A stretch of 64,000 nucleotides of DNA from contig NZ_CP096247.1 in the NCBI RefSeq assembly GCF_023204875.1, forward strand, positions 3,271,335 to 3,335,334. The letters run 5' to 3'. The number at the start of each line of letters is the position of its first letter. Positions within the stretch are counted from its first letter, which is position 1. Positions 9,324 to 19,827 of the stretch are shown one piece after another. The notes below the pieces were generated by a model. The model searched no databases. It had not been told where the DNA came from and worked only from the letters and a program-made list of their open reading frames with translations. This stretch comes from Prevotella sp. E15-22. GTDB taxonomy: Bacteria > Bacteroidota > Bacteroidia > Bacteroidales > Bacteroidaceae. The position numbers and the translations under genes were made by a program.

Positions 9324-10580
9324 TTACTTCACAACCTTCTTGCCATTCACAATGAACAGACCCTTGGCAGCGTTGTTCACACGCTGACCCTGCAGGTTGA
9401 AGATAGCGTTCTTGGTAGCATCGGTCTTCACGTTGTTGATGCCAGAGCCAACACCATTAACACTAATGAGCTTACCGTTTGTTAATTCAGGAGTAACCAC
9501 TTCATTCTTCACATATTTCTGAAGCTTACCTTCGATCACAACCTTATCACCATCCTTAAGTAAAGAAATTGTCTCTTCTGTAAAGTTCTTATTCTCGAAA
9601 GACTTTGCACGGAAAACAGTCAATTTTGTGGTGCCATTCTTCTCTGCAGCCATATCAAAGTTCACATTGCCATACAGAGTCTGATCGTCTTTACGCTGGA
9701 AGTCAGGAGTACCTACAATAAAGCCTTCTACCTGGTAAACCTTCGTTGTGGTCTTACCGTTTCCAAGTGTATCAATAATAGCAAGAGCCTGGTCAACAGT
9801 AATCAACTCAGGAACATCAGTACTTGCCTCATTTACAGTCAGTGTGTAAGTAACCTTAGCAGCCTCATACTCGTCATTGCCTGCAAATTCAGCCGTAATA
9901 TCAGTCTTACCAGCAGTAAGCAGAGTCACAAAACCCTCGGCATTAATAGTGGCTACATCTTCCTTAGAACTAGAGTAAGTAACTGTCAGATTATTTTTAT
10001 TAGACAACTGGGGGAACTGATTGTCACTAGCGCCCAAAGTCACCGTTCTGGCAGAAGTGCCCCAAGAGAGACCTGCAGGCTTCTTGCCTTGTCCCTGAGA
10101 CAGCTTGATATTATCCATGCGGGCATTCTTATCACCTGCCATCGTAAATGTAATCTTGATTGTATTGGTACCAGCAGCTACTGTTACAGGATAAACATAG
10201 TCGTTACCAGTGTTTGATGCCTCTCCAAGTGTTGCGTTTTCTGCAGTAACAGTCAATGCTTTATTTGACTTAAAACTAAGAGTCATGTCACCGCTTTTGC
10301 CATTCATAGCAACAGTAGCAGTAAAGCTGCCTCCATTCTTGGCAAGCAGCAATTCGGGCGCAGTACCACCTGCTAAATTCTCATTATAGAACTTTGTGCC
10401 GCTTTTAACCGTACCATCATCCTTCAACACAAATCCTGTGAAGGTATAATTCTCATTAATGGTATTGGGGTTTACAGTAAAGTCTGTAACGGAAGAGAAG
10501 TCCTCTGACCAAATAATGTCTTCTGCCCATCCGCAGATACCCATCATCATTACTACGAGTAGAGTAAAAATTTTCTTCAT
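9324..10580 (-). CDS. Secreted protein with Ig-like and OB-fold-like domains and a short C-terminal sorting-type tail
   Basis: A 418-residue exported protein. The signal peptide MKKIFTLLVVMMMGICGWA is followed by a jelly-roll-like N-terminal part (about 20-165), a bacterial Ig-like domain (about 170-255; ATINAEGFVTLLTAGKTDITA) and an OB-fold-like domain (about 260-375; VYQVEGFIVGTP, KDGDKVVIEGKLQKYV). The tail has IFNLQGQRVNNAAKG and ends LFIVNGKKVVK, which resembles the short type IX sorting-like tails common in Prevotella. No catalytic residues are recognisable, so the role (surface or glycan binding) is unknown. It is a single cistron with its own terminator. Confidence 0.75.
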   Translation of the reverse strand: MKKIFTLLVVMMMGICGWAEDIIWSEDFSSVTDFTVNPNTINENYTFTGFVLKDDGTVKSGTKFYNENLAGGTAPELLLAKNGGSFTATVAMNGKSGDMTLSFKSNKALTVTAENATLGEASNTGNDYVYPVTVAAGTNTIKITFTMAGDKNARMDNIKLSQGQGKKPAGLSWGTSARTVTLGASDNQFPQLSNKNNLTVTYSSSKEDVATINAEGFVTLLTAGKTDITAEFAGNDEYEAAKVTYTLTVNEASTDVPELITVDQALAIIDTLGNGKTTTKVYQVEGFIVGTPDFQRKDDQTLYGNVNFDMAAEKNGTTKLTVFRAKSFENKNFTEETISLLKDGDKVVIEGKLQKYVKNEVVTPELTNGKLISVNGVGSGINNVKTDATKNAIFNLQGQRVNNAAKGLFIVNGKKVVK

Positions 10581-10755
10581 AAGCGTTTTTGTTTTGATTT
10601 AAAGATTAAATTGATAATTATCTGTGTGCAAAATTAAAAAAATTATTTGAATATACAAAGTTTTTTAGATTCTTTATACTTAAAAATGGGGTAGGGGTGT
10701 TTGAGCATCATATCGGCTATATCGGGCGTACGCGAGAAGATTTTCATCTTTTTCT

Positions 10756-10786
10756 TTTGCTATCTCGCAGAATAATAGTAATTTTG
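10756..10786 (+). promoter_or_regulatory. Promoter of the leuS operon
   Basis: TTTG at 10756-10759 and TAATTTTG at 10779-10786, 19 bp apart, match the Bacteroidota consensus; leuS starts 33 bp further on. Confidence 0.8.
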
Positions 10787-10818
10787 CAGGTTAAGAAACA
10801 ATAACAACGACAAAATAA

Positions 10819-13665
10819 ATGGAATACAACTTCAGAGACATTGAGAAAAAGTGGCAGAAGCGATGGGTGGAAAGTGGCATCTATCGCGTAGTAGAGGACG
10901 ACAAGAAGAAGAAGTTCTATGTGCTGAACATGTTCCCTTATCCATCAGGAGCAGGACTGCACGTAGGTCACCCTCTGGGCTATATCGCCTCGGATATCTA
11001 CGCTCGCTACAAGCGCTTGCAGGGCTATAACGTGCTGAACCCCATGGGTTACGACTCATACGGACTGCCTGCCGAGCAGTATGCCATCCAGACTGGTCAG
11101 CATCCCGCTATCACCACAGAGCAGAATATCAACCGCTATCGCGAGCAGTTGGACAAGATTGGTTTCTCTTTCGACTGGAGTAGGGAAGTGCGCACCTGCG
11201 AGCCTGGCTACTATCATTGGACACAGTGGGCCTTCCAGCAGATGTTCAACAGCTACTATAGCACTGCTTCACATAAGGCTCAGCCCACTATCAAACTGAT
11301 TGAGCACTTCGAACTGATGGGTACTGAGGACTGTCACGCACTTGGTTCTGAGGAGCTGCACTTCACTGCTGCCGAATGGAACGCCTTCTCTGAGAAGAAG
11401 AAGCAGGAGGTGCTGATGAACTATCGTATTGCCTACCTGGCCGAGACGATGGTGAACTGGTGTCCTGCGCTGGGCACTGTGCTGGCCAACGACGAGGTGA
11501 TCAATGGTGTGTCTGAGCGTGGTGGCTATCCTGTGGAGCAGAAGAAGATGCGCCAGTGGTGCTTGCGTACCTCGGCCTATGCACAGCGTCTGCTCGACGG
11601 ACTGGAGACCATCGACTGGACCGACTCACTCAAAGAAGCTCAGCGCAACTGGATTGGTCGCTCTGAGGGTACTGAGATGGAGTTCCAGGTGGCCGACTCT
11701 GAGAAGCACTTTACCATCTTCACCACTCGTGCCGATACCATCTTCGGCGTTACCTTCATGGTGCTGGCTCCTGAGAGCGAGCTCGTGGCTGAGTTGACCA
11801 CGGCCGACCAGAAGGCTGCCGTTGACGAATATCTGGCTTACGTGAAGAAGCGTACTGAGCGCGAGCGTCAGATGGACCACAGCGTTACTGGTGTGTTCTC
11901 TGGTTCTTATGCCGTTAATCCTTTCACAGGCGACAAGATTCCTGTGTGGATCTCTGAATATGTGCTGGCTGGCTACGGCACAGGCGCCATCATGGCTGTT
12001 CCTGCTCACGACAGTCGTGACTATGCTTTCGCTAAGCACTTCAATCTGCCCATCATCCCATTGATCGAGGGTGCCGACGTGTCTGAGGAGAGCTTCGATG
12101 CGAAGGAGGGTAGGGTGATGAACTCGCCTGCAGCTGGTAAGACCACACTCGATGGTTTCTCTCTCAACGGACTGAGCGTGAAGGAGGCTATTGCTGCCAC
12201 GAAGAAGTTTGTTACTGAGCACAACCTCGGACGTGTCAAGGTGAACTATCGCCTGCGCGACGCCATCTTCAGTCGTCAGCGCTACTGGGGCGAGCCGTTC
12301 CCTGTCTACTACAAGGACGATATGCCTTATATGATTCCCAAGGAGTGTCTGCCTCTGCAGTTGCCTGAGATCAACGAGTATAAGCCCACTGAGACGGGCG
12401 AGCCCCCATTGGGACGTGCCAAGATGTGGGCATGGGACACCACAGCCAACAAGGTGGTGAGCAAAGACCTGGTTGACAACAAGACCGTCTTCCCACTGGA
12501 GCTCAACACAATGCCTGGCTTCGCTGGTTCTTCAGCCTACTACCTGCGCTATATGGATCCCCAGAACGACAAGGCCCTCGTGGGCAAGGAGGCCAATGAA
12601 TACTGGCGTAATGTAGACCTCTACGTGGGTGGTTCTGAGCACGCCACTGGTCACCTGATCTACTCTCGTTTCTGGAATAAGTTCCTCTTCGACTCAGGCT
12701 ATACCTGCGAGGACGAGCCCTTCAAGAAGCTCGTTAACCAAGGCATGATTCAGGGACGTTCAAACTTCGTCTATCGTATTGAGGACGAGGGTGCCGACAA
12801 GGGTAAGTTCGTGAGTCTGAACCTGCGTAAGGACTATAAGGAGACAACACCTATCCACGTCGACGTGAACATTGTTTCGGCCGATGTGCTCGATATCGAG
12901 GCCTTCAAGGCTTGGCGTCCTGAGTATAACAATGCTGAGTTTATCCTTGAAGACGGCAAGTACATCTGCGGCTGGGCTATCGAGAAGATGTCGAAGTCGA
13001 TGTTCAATGTGGTGAACCCTGATATGATTGTCGAGAAGTACGGTGCCGACACCCTGCGTCTCTACGAGATGTTCCTCGGCCCTGTGGAGCAGTCGAAGCC
13101 CTGGGATACCAATGGTATCGATGGCTGTCACCGCTTCCTCAAGAAGTTCTGGAACCTCTGCAGTTCAGTATGCTGCGATGGCATCGCAACAGACGCAACA
13201 CCTGAAAACCTGAAGAGTGTTCATAAGCTCATCAAGAAGGTGTCGCAGGACATCGAGCAGTTCTCTTACAACACCTCTATCTCGGCCTTCATGATCTGCG
13301 TGAACGAACTGGGTCAGCAGAAGTGCAAGAATAAGGAGATGATCAAGAACCTCGTTATCCTCATCGCTCCCTTCGCTCCCCATATCGCTGAAGAGCTGTG
13401 GGAGATGCTGGGCGAGCAGGGTAGTGTATGCGACGCTCAGTGGCCCACATGGGATGAGCAGTACCTCGTTGAGAGCAACGTGAAGATGGGTGTGGCTTTC
13501 AACGGCAAGACCCGCTTCGAGATCCAGGTGGCTGCCGATGCCGACAACGCCTCAATCGAAGCAATGGTTCGTGGTGACGAGCGTACAGCTAAGTATGTGG
13601 AAGACAAGCAGATAGTAAAGGTTATCATCGTCCCGAAGCGTATGGTGAACATCGTTATCAAATAA
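10819..13665 (+). CDS. leuS: Leucyl-tRNA synthetase
   Basis: Class I aminoacyl-tRNA synthetase that charges tRNA-Leu. The 948 residues carry the HIGH-type signature as HVGH in [15 protein letters not shown] (near residue 50), the editing (CP1) domain in the middle, and the KMSKS motif in [11 protein letters not shown]. The C-terminal anticodon-binding domain ends VNIVIK. Two Bacteroidota-style insertions are present, one between the N-terminal catalytic half and the editing domain (about 150-205) and one before KMSKS (about 650-705). It begins an apparent operon: the next gene starts at the base after its stop codon. Confidence 0.97.
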   Translation: MEYNFRDIEKKWQKRWVESGIYRVVEDDKKKKFYVLNMFPYPSGAGLHVGHPLGYIASDIYARYKRLQGYNVLNPMGYDSYGLPAEQYAIQTGQHPAITTEQNINRYREQLDKIGFSFDWSREVRTCEPGYYHWTQWAFQQMFNSYYSTASHKAQPTIKLIEHFELMGTEDCHALGSEELHFTAAEWNAFSEKKKQEVLMNYRIAYLAETMVNWCPALGTVLANDEVINGVSERGGYPVEQKKMRQWCLRTSAYAQRLLDGLETIDWTDSLKEAQRNWIGRSEGTEMEFQVADSEKHFTIFTTRADTIFGVTFMVLAPESELVAELTTADQKAAVDEYLAYVKKRTERERQMDHSVTGVFSGSYAVNPFTGDKIPVWISEYVLAGYGTGAIMAVPAHDSRDYAFAKHFNLPIIPLIEGADVSEESFDAKEGRVMNSPAAGKTTLDGFSLNGLSVKEAIAATKKFVTEHNLGRVKVNYRLRDAIFSRQRYWGEPFPVYYKDDMPYMIPKECLPLQLPEINEYKPTETGEPPLGRAKMWAWDTTANKVVSKDLVDNKTVFPLELNTMPGFAGSSAYYLRYMDPQNDKALVGKEANEYWRNVDLYVGGSEHATGHLIYSRFWNKFLFDSGYTCEDEPFKKLVNQGMIQGRSNFVYRIEDEGADKGKFVSLNLRKDYKETTPIHVDVNIVSADVLDIEAFKAWRPEYNNAEFILEDGKYICGWAIEKMSKSMFNVVNPDMIVEKYGADTLRLYEMFLGPVEQSKPWDTNGIDGCHRFLKKFWNLCSSVCCDGIATDATPENLKSVHKLIKKVSQDIEQFSYNTSISAFMICVNELGQQKCKNKEMIKNLVILIAPFAPHIAEELWEMLGEQGSVCDAQWPTWDEQYLVESNVKMGVAFNGKTRFEIQVAADADNASIEAMVRGDERTAKYVEDKQIVKVIIVPKRMVNIVIK

Positions 13666-14667
13666 ATGACAATAGATCACAAACTCATCCTCAAAGAGGT
13701 AGAAGACTATTTCTTCATCACCCTCGGCCTGGTGCTCTACACCATCGCCTTCACCGTGTTCCTGATGCCCTACCAGATTGTGGCAGGCGGCGTCACGGGT
13801 CTGTCGGCCATCATCTATTATGCCACAGGCTTCCACTTGGAGAACACTTACATCATCATCAACGGCATCCTGCTGTTGGTGGCGCTGAAGATCCTGGGCT
13901 TTAAGTTCATGATGAAGACCATCTATGCCATCTTTGCCCTCTATTTCCTGCTGGTGTTTGCTCAGGAGATTATTCCAAAGCAAGATAACGGGTTGCCCAT
14001 CAAGATTCTGGGCGATGGTCAGGACTTCATGTCGATGATCATTGGCTGCGTTATCACAGGTATTGCGCTGGCCACGGTCTTCCTTCACAATGGCTCAACG
14101 GGTGGTACAGATATCATTGCGGCCTCTGTGAACAAGTATCACAACGTGTCGCTGGGCTCTGTGCTCATCAGTGTCGACTTCTGCATCATCGGCTCGTGTA
14201 TGTTCTTCCCACAGTTTGGCGACTATATTGAGCGAGCCCACAAAGTGATGTTTGGTTTCTGCGTGATGGCGCTGGAGAACTTCGTGCTCGACTATGTGAT
14301 GAATGCACGGCGCGAGTCGGTTCAGTTTATGATCTTCACTCGCAAATGGCAGGAGATAGCCAACGCCATTGGTACTGAGACCAAGCACGGCGTCACCATC
14401 CTCGATGGTCACGGCTGGTACACAGGTCAGGAGGTGAAGGTGCTTTGTATCCTGGCCAGAAAGAACGAGAGCATCAGCATGTTCCGCCTGATCAAGATGA
14501 TCGACCCCAACGCCTTTGTATCGCAAAGCTCCGTTATTGGTGTCTATGGTGAGGGCTTCGATGAGATGAAAGTGAAAATCAAGAAAGAAAAGGTTAAAAA
14601 TGAAAATAGTATTCGCCACCAACAACCAGCACAAGTTGCAGGAAATACGCCAGATTCTGGGCGATAG
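13666..14667 (+). CDS. YitT-family membrane protein
   Basis: A 333-residue integral membrane protein of the YitT type (DUF161 helices followed by a DUF2179 cytosolic domain). About five transmembrane helices occupy residues 15-215, with the family-typical [13 protein letters not shown] and [12 protein letters not shown] segments. The soluble C-terminal domain includes [19 protein letters not shown] and an [21 protein letters not shown] ending region. The transported substrate or function is unknown for this family. The ATG directly follows the leuS stop. Its last 22 or so codons overlap rdgB by 68 bp, a long overlap that probably reflects a drifted stop codon. Confidence 0.85.
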   Translation: MTIDHKLILKEVEDYFFITLGLVLYTIAFTVFLMPYQIVAGGVTGLSAIIYYATGFHLENTYIIINGILLLVALKILGFKFMMKTIYAIFALYFLLVFAQEIIPKQDNGLPIKILGDGQDFMSMIIGCVITGIALATVFLHNGSTGGTDIIAASVNKYHNVSLGSVLISVDFCIIGSCMFFPQFGDYIERAHKVMFGFCVMALENFVLDYVMNARRESVQFMIFTRKWQEIANAIGTETKHGVTILDGHGWYTGQEVKVLCILARKNESISMFRLIKMIDPNAFVSQSSVIGVYGEGFDEMKVKIKKEKVKNENSIRHQQPAQVAGNTPDSGR

Positions 14668-15220
14668 GGTAGAGGTGCTGTCTCTGAAGGATATCGGCTG
14701 TGATGTGGATATCCCTGAGACAGGCAAGACCCTCGAGGAGAACGCCCTGCAGAAGGCACGCTACGTGTACGACCATTATCATCTGGACTGCTTTGCCGAC
14801 GATACTGGTCTCGAGGTGGAGGCACTGAACGGCGCACCAGGCATCTACAGCGCCCGCTATGCCAGTATGGAAAGCGATGCTGCCAGTCACGACAGCGAAG
14901 CCAATATGGCACGTCTGCTGCGCGAACTCAACGACCAGGACAACCGCAAGGCGCGCTTTCGCACTGTCATTGCCCTTATTCAAAAGAAGAACGTATGTCC
15001 CTGTGGCTGCACCAGTATCACGCAGGAACACCTGTTCGAGGGTATTGTGGAAGGCGAGATTACACGCGAGCGGAGTGGGGCAGAGGGCTTTGGCTACGAT
15101 CCTATCTTCCGTCCTGAAGGCTTTGAGCATACCTTTGCCGAGATGACTGCCGAACAGAAGAACGGCATCAGTCATCGCGGACGAGCCACAGCGAAACTCG
15201 CAGAGTATCTCCTAAAATAA
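14600..15220 (+). CDS. rdgB: XTP/dITP diphosphatase (HAM1/RdgB)
   Basis: House-cleaning pyrophosphatase that removes dITP, dUTP-like and XTP from the nucleotide pool. The 206 residues show the family landmarks: [12 protein letters not shown] at the start, FADDTGLEV (catalytic acids), [11 protein letters not shown] and the closing SHRGRA motif. A short insertion around residues 134-145 ([10 protein letters not shown]) contains three closely spaced cysteines, which is unusual but lies in a variable loop. It overlaps the end of the YitT gene and lies 9 bp before the PorZ-like gene, so it is part of the leuS operon. Confidence 0.95.
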   Translation: MKIVFATNNQHKLQEIRQILGDRVEVLSLKDIGCDVDIPETGKTLEENALQKARYVYDHYHLDCFADDTGLEVEALNGAPGIYSARYASMESDAASHDSEANMARLLRELNDQDNRKARFRTVIALIQKKNVCPCGCTSITQEHLFEGIVEGEITRERSGAEGFGYDPIFRPEGFEHTFAEMTAEQKNGISHRGRATAKLAEYLLK

Positions 15221-15229
15221 GTATATGTT

Positions 15230-17263
15230 ATGAAGAGACTGGCCCTGATATTATTACTGATTGCACAATTATCAATTATCAATTGTCAATTGTCAATGGC
15301 TCAGATAGGCACCTGGCGCGCTTATATGTCGTACTATGAGCCCCAGCAAATTGTCAAGGCTGGCGCCAACACGCTATTCGTACGTGCCTCAAACAGTCTC
15401 TACAGCTATCATCTGAACGACCATTCTATCACCACCTACGATAAGGTCAACACGCTCAACGATACCTACGTCAAGCTCATTGCCTGGAACCAGCAGGTGA
15501 AGCAGTTAATAGTGATCTATCAGAACGGTAATATCGACCTGCTCAACCTCAAAGGCGACGTCACGAACATCAGTTCGTACTATAGTAAGTCGATGACCAA
15601 GGACAAGACCATCAATAACGTCTTTGTCCATCAGCAATACGTCTATCTGTGTACGGGCTTTGGTATCGTGAAAGTGAACGTGCAGCGAGCTGAGATCAGC
15701 GAGTCGTATATCCTCGACCAGAACATCGTGGCGGTCAACATCAACGACAATCATATTTATGCCAAGGCCAAGGATGGAAAGGTTTTTGTGGCGGCAATGA
15801 GCACTAACCTCATTGATAAGTCGAACTGGCAGCAGACAAACACCTATCCGCCGTTTACAGCCGATACGGCCGACTGGGACAACTATATCGCCACCGTCAA
15901 GACGCTGCAGCCTGGCGGCCCCAAGAGCAACACGCACGGCTTCATGCGCTTTGAGAATAACAAGCTCTATAGCTGCGATGGAAGTCTTATGGACGGCAAC
16001 AGCACCACGCACATCCAGACCTTGAGCGATGGCGAATGGCTGTTTATGGACGACGAGAACGTCAAGCCCGAGACAGGCATCAACTACTTTAACGCCATGT
16101 GTTTTGATGACGACCCCAATGATGAAACCCACATGTTTGTAGGCGCACGTACAGGTCTGTTTGAGTTTAGGAACGGAAAGATTGTCAATGCCTATAACAG
16201 CACTAACAGTCCGATAGAGGCTTTCGACGGCAAGACCACCGACTACGAGCTTATCACAGGCGTCAAATGCCTGAACGACGGTCGTGTGCTCTTCATGAAC
16301 AGTCAGGCTCCCACACAGTCGCTCATCGAACGCAGCAAGGATGGTAAGTTCACGTCACACCATATCCCCGTGTTGATGAAACTCAGCGGCAATGGTTATA
16401 CGAACAAGAGCTTAGGAAACCTCTCTGACCTACAAATTGACAGCAACGGAAACCTATGGTTTGTCAATAACAACTGGTATATTTCCTCACTCTATCGATA
16501 TAACATAGACACCAAAAAGATACTGTCTTTCACAGAATTCAAGAATCAAGATGGTCTTTCAATAGAAAACATCAACTACGTGTCGTGTACGGTCGAGGAT
16601 AAAGACGGTAATATCTGGGTAGGCACTCAACAGGGACCGCTCCTGCTGGAGAAAGGTCAGATAACAGCCAGCAACCCTGTCTTTACGCAGGTCAAGGTGC
16701 CTCGCAACGATGGAACGAACTATGCCGACTATCTCCTGTCGGGCATTGGCATCACAGCCATCTGTATCGACGGCGGCGGACGCAAGTGGTTTGGCACAGA
16801 TAATAACGGTGTCTACCTTATCAGCGAGGACAACCTGACGCAGATTCAGCACTTTACCACCGACAACAGTAAACTGCTCTCTAATCACGTCACAAGCATT
16901 GCCATCAACAACAATACCGGCGAGGTGTTCTTTGGCACAGGAAACGGACTCTGTTCTTATATCAGCGACGCTACCACACCTGTCGACGAAATGACAAAAG
17001 ATGATGTCTATGCCTATCCTAACCCCGTGGAAGCGGGCTACACAGGACTTATAACCATTGTAGGACTTTCTTACAATGCCGACGTGAAGATTCTCACCAG
17101 CAACGGAAAATTAGTGGCTCAGGGACGCTCTAATGGCGGCACCTTTACATGGAACGGTTGCGACCAGCAAGGTCGACGTGTGGCCAGTGGTGTCTATATG
17201 GTGGCCACTGCTACGAGTAATGGCGATAAAGGAGTTGTTTGTAAGATAGCCATCATCAACTAA
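15230..17263 (+). CDS. porZ: PorZ-like type IX secretion component (beta-propeller protein)
   Basis: A 677-residue exported beta-propeller protein. PorZ in Porphyromonas gingivalis is part of the surface attachment complex that helps anchor type IX cargo to anionic LPS. The visible features are an N-terminal signal peptide ending in MAQ, two seven-bladed-propeller-like halves (for example NIWVGTQQGPLLL and GRKWFGTDNNGVYLIS, two-component-propeller type repeats), and a C-terminal sorting domain with YAYPNPVEAGYTG, VKILTSNGKLV and GRRVASGVYMV. The architecture and length match PorZ; assignment is by resemblance. Part of the signal peptide is encoded by a 7-bp tandem repeat. It is co-directional with rdgB upstream. 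Confidence 0.8.
   Translation: MKRLALILLLIAQLSIINCQLSMAQIGTWRAYMSYYEPQQIVKAGANTLFVRASNSLYSYHLNDHSITTYDKVNTLNDTYVKLIAWNQQVKQLIVIYQNGNIDLLNLKGDVTNISSYYSKSMTKDKTINNVFVHQQYVYLCTGFGIVKVNVQRAEISESYILDQNIVAVNINDNHIYAKAKDGKVFVAAMSTNLIDKSNWQQTNTYPPFTADTADWDNYIATVKTLQPGGPKSNTHGFMRFENNKLYSCDGSLMDGNSTTHIQTLSDGEWLFMDDENVKPETGINYFNAMCFDDDPNDETHMFVGARTGLFEFRNGKIVNAYNSTNSPIEAFDGKTTDYELITGVKCLNDGRVLFMNSQAPTQSLIERSKDGKFTSHHIPVLMKLSGNGYTNKSLGNLSDLQIDSNGNLWFVNNNWYISSLYRYNIDTKKILSFTEFKNQDGLSIENINYVSCTVEDKDGNIWVGTQQGPLLLEKGQITASNPVFTQVKVPRNDGTNYADYLLSGIGITAICIDGGGRKWFGTDNNGVYLISEDNLTQIQHFTTDNSKLLSNHVTSIAINNNTGEVFFGTGNGLCSYISDATTPVDEMTKDDVYAYPNPVEAGYTGLITIVGLSYNADVKILTSNGKLVAQGRSNGGTFTWNGCDQQGRRVASGVYMVATATSNGDKGVVCKIAIIN
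15267..15297 (+). repeat. 7-bp tandem repeat inside the porZ signal-peptide codons
   Basis: AATTATC twice, then AATTGTC twice, then AAT. The unit length is not a multiple of three, so a gain or loss of one unit would shift the porZ frame. Confidence 0.9.
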
Positions 17264-17266
17264 AAC

Positions 17267-18211
17267 ATGAAAAGAATAGGATGGATTGACTTTCTGAGAG
17301 GCTTCTCAATGATTCTCATCCTTGTATTCCATACTGAAGTATATTACAAGGGAGAAGAAATTGCTACACCTTATTACGTCTATACCACCAACGCCATCAT
17401 CCTCTTTTATTTCATCTCTGGCTTTCTTTTATATAAGGATACAGCATTCCAAATCAAAAGAAAACTGCAGGCCATAGGCAGATACCTGTTATTACCATAT
17501 TTCGTATTTACCTCTCTCCTGGCTGTTCCTAAACTATTAATCAGAAACAGCGAGATAAACTTTTCTGAAATAGCGTCAAACATCATTTTAGGTAATGCGT
17601 CGTGGTTCATAGCGGCCCTCATCATAGCAGAGGTGTTGTTCTCCCTGTTGTTATGGATAAGTCGTGGAAAAGAACGATGGTTATCAACAGTAGCGCTGCT
17701 CTGCTTTATAAGCTATTATCTATTACCATTTAATCAACACAGTTATTGGCAATGGCAAGACGCTCTGTTGGCGTTCGATTTCCTTTATTTAGGCTATTTC
17801 TACAACAAACACAAGGCCGTTTTCAACACTATCAACAAGCCATATATATCATTATTACTTTTATCTATTCTTATTCTGATAAAAGTATATGAGTATCAGG
17901 TGGATCTTCCCATGAGGAACATAGCCATTGAAAGTGCGCCATTATTCCTGGCAGATGCCATCACGTGGCTATTGTTGATCGTATCACTTATTCCCTTTAT
18001 TCCGAATAATAAGCTCATTGAATGGACTGGCCGTCATAGCATCACATACTACTTCCTTTGTGGCGGATGTCCATTGATAGTGGCGATGACGATGAACAGA
18101 ATTGGCTTCGCCTACGAGGGTTATTTCTATCGCTTTATCCTGGCTTTTATCCTCGTATATATCCTCGCCAGCCTGTTAACATGGCTCATCAACAGATACG
18201 TGCCGCTTTAG
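17267..18211 (+). CDS. Membrane-bound acyltransferase (acyltransferase 3 family)
   Basis: A 314-residue polytopic protein of the OafA/acyltransferase-3 type, which O-acylates sugars of surface polysaccharides or other extracytoplasmic acceptors. The start MKRIGWIDFLRGFSMILI with FHTEVYY (catalytic-type His of helix 1) is typical, and about ten hydrophobic helices follow. It begins 3 bp after the PorZ-like gene and so probably belongs to the same transcript. The AT content is higher than in leuS-porZ. The acceptor cannot be predicted. Confidence 0.82.
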   Translation: MKRIGWIDFLRGFSMILILVFHTEVYYKGEEIATPYYVYTTNAIILFYFISGFLLYKDTAFQIKRKLQAIGRYLLLPYFVFTSLLAVPKLLIRNSEINFSEIASNIILGNASWFIAALIIAEVLFSLLLWISRGKERWLSTVALLCFISYYLLPFNQHSYWQWQDALLAFDFLYLGYFYNKHKAVFNTINKPYISLLLLSILILIKVYEYQVDLPMRNIAIESAPLFLADAITWLLLIVSLIPFIPNNKLIEWTGRHSITYYFLCGGCPLIVAMTMNRIGFAYEGYFYRFILAFILVYILASLLTWLINRYVPL

Positions 18212-18262
18212 TAACTATTGCAAGAGAAATCCTGTAAAACACAGAAATAAGTTAGTGATACT

Positions 18263-18928
18263 TTAAAATACTTCTTTCAAAAGGCCAGCTTTTTCGAGGA
18301 TAGGAATCACGTGATTAGCCAATAGACGCATCTCTGTATCTTTCACAGAGTAAAAATCGCTAGTCAATTCGTAGTGGTTGGCGCCAGCTATCATTTGTTC
18401 CATTAGATTATCATCTACCAAACGTATATTAACGCGTCCCTTACTATTAGCACCTGATGAGATGATATAACACACCTGATTCTTTATTTGCTGATTAGCT
18501 GCTGCCATAGCACCGACAGCACCAAACAATATGGCCATCGAGGAATTATTAAAGGCATCATCACCAATCCACTTATTAACAAATAGTAGGCTGTGCTGAC
18601 CTATACGTACTGCTCTGGTATATCCATTACCAAAACGTCCATGATGATAACGTAGGTTACGACAATTCACATACAACGTATCACCCTGCGACACGATAAA
18701 TATATCCTTTTTCAATATATTGTCGAAGGCTTTATCGCCAGTGGTTAAAGTGAAATCATTACCTCCCCACCATAATTGCTGATTTTTACTATGACTGTCT
18801 ATATAAAGCGTATCTAATTCCTGCCATCTGTTTTCAAGGAAATCTTCGTATGTATTACAATAACGGTACTGTGCGCTGCATAAAACAGCAATAAAGCTTA
18901 GGAAGGTTGAAAATAATAGTTTTTTCAT
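18263..18928 (-). CDS. Secreted protein of unknown function (possibly DUF6563)
   Basis: A 221-residue protein with signal peptide MKKLLFSTFLSFIAVLCSA followed by QYRYCNTYEDFLENRW. The mature part is a mixed alpha/beta sequence with the hydrophobic segment SSMAILFGAVGAMAAANQ near its centre. The opening (YEDFLENRW..LDTLYI) resembles a conserved Bacteroidales family that I recall as DUF6563; this is from memory. It stands alone, convergent with the acyltransferase gene. No enzymatic motif is seen. Confidence 0.65.
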   Translation of the reverse strand: MKKLLFSTFLSFIAVLCSAQYRYCNTYEDFLENRWQELDTLYIDSHSKNQQLWWGGNDFTLTTGDKAFDNILKKDIFIVSQGDTLYVNCRNLRYHHGRFGNGYTRAVRIGQHSLLFVNKWIGDDAFNNSSMAILFGAVGAMAAANQQIKNQVCYIISSGANSKGRVNIRLVDDNLMEQMIAGANHYELTSDFYSVKDTEMRLLANHVIPILEKAGLLKEVF

Positions 18929-19128
18929 TGTTTAATGATTGTATTTAGTTAATGAATTTTCTGATTGCAAAGATAATTAAATTTTAAAAAACATCATAAC
19001 TTTCAAAAAAAAATTGTAGGTTCATCATAGTAATTTATTAAAAAAAATTACTATATAAGTAACATTTTTGATTTTTGCATACTATATTAGTAGAAATATA
19101 TTAATTTTGCTGAAGAATTAAAAATCTT

Positions 19129-19727
19129 ATGAAAGAAGATAAAATTATAATCTATCAGACGGAGGACGGACAGACGCAGATCGATGTCCGCTTGGAGAAT
19201 GAGACGGTGTGGTTGACTCAGGCTCAAATGGCTGATTTGTTTCAGACCGACCGAACCTCTATAGTACGCCACATTAACAACATCTATAAAGTAGAAGAAT
19301 TAGAGAGAGAATCAACATGTGCAAAAATTGCACAAGTTCAGATTGAAGGAAAAAGAACTGTAAAACGAAATATTCCATACTTCAATTTAGACATGATTAT
19401 CTCTGTGGGATATCGTGTGAACTCTAAACGAGGTGTAAAGTTTCGCCAATGGGCAAATAGGGTTTTAAAAGACTATCTTGTGAAAGGCTACGCCGTCAAT
19501 CAGCGTATACATAGTGAACAGATAGGCGAACTGCGCCAATTGGTTCAGATGTTAGGACGCACTATAAAGACTCAGCACTCTTTGGAAACGAGAAGGATGA
19601 TTCGTTTAAGAGTAGTATAGGTCAGATTTATCAGACGTTTGGTGGTGAGGAACTCTATCCCAGTGTTGAGGAGAAGGATGTCATGGTAAAAGTTGTAGTT
19701 AATCTCATCAATCAGAAGAACGAATAA
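19129..19727 (+). pseudogene. Decayed RhuM/Fic-type virulence protein gene
   Basis: The first 145 codons encode a RhuM-type N-terminus (MKEDKIIIYQTEDGQTQIDV; NETVWLTQAQMADLFQTD; GYRVNSKRGVKFRQWA). The reading frame then stops at 19620. From about 19563 another frame continues with SALFGNEKDDSFKSSIGQIY, then YPSVEEKDVMVKVVVNLINQ, ending at 19727. In full-length relatives these pieces are separated by long stretches, including the Fic/DOC-like core, so two internal deletions, one out of frame, have removed most of the C-terminal domain. The remnant could at best make a short DNA-binding-like protein. Confidence 0.8.
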
Positions 19728-19781
19728 CTACTTGCAAAAGCATGTGCATGATAAATTAATTTTCTAATCATTGCAACATAA

Positions 19782-19827
19782 ATAAAAAACTGGAGTTGAG
19801 TACTATTAACTCAACTCCAGCATTTTT
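19782..19827. terminator. Terminator at the nadA 3' end
   Basis: CTGGAGTTGAG (19790-19800) and CTCAACTCCAG (19810-19820) form an 11-bp stem with a 9-nt loop, an A tract on the left and a T tract on the right. The nadA stop codon is in the loop. It can also stop transcripts from the decayed gene on the plus strand. Confidence 0.9.
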
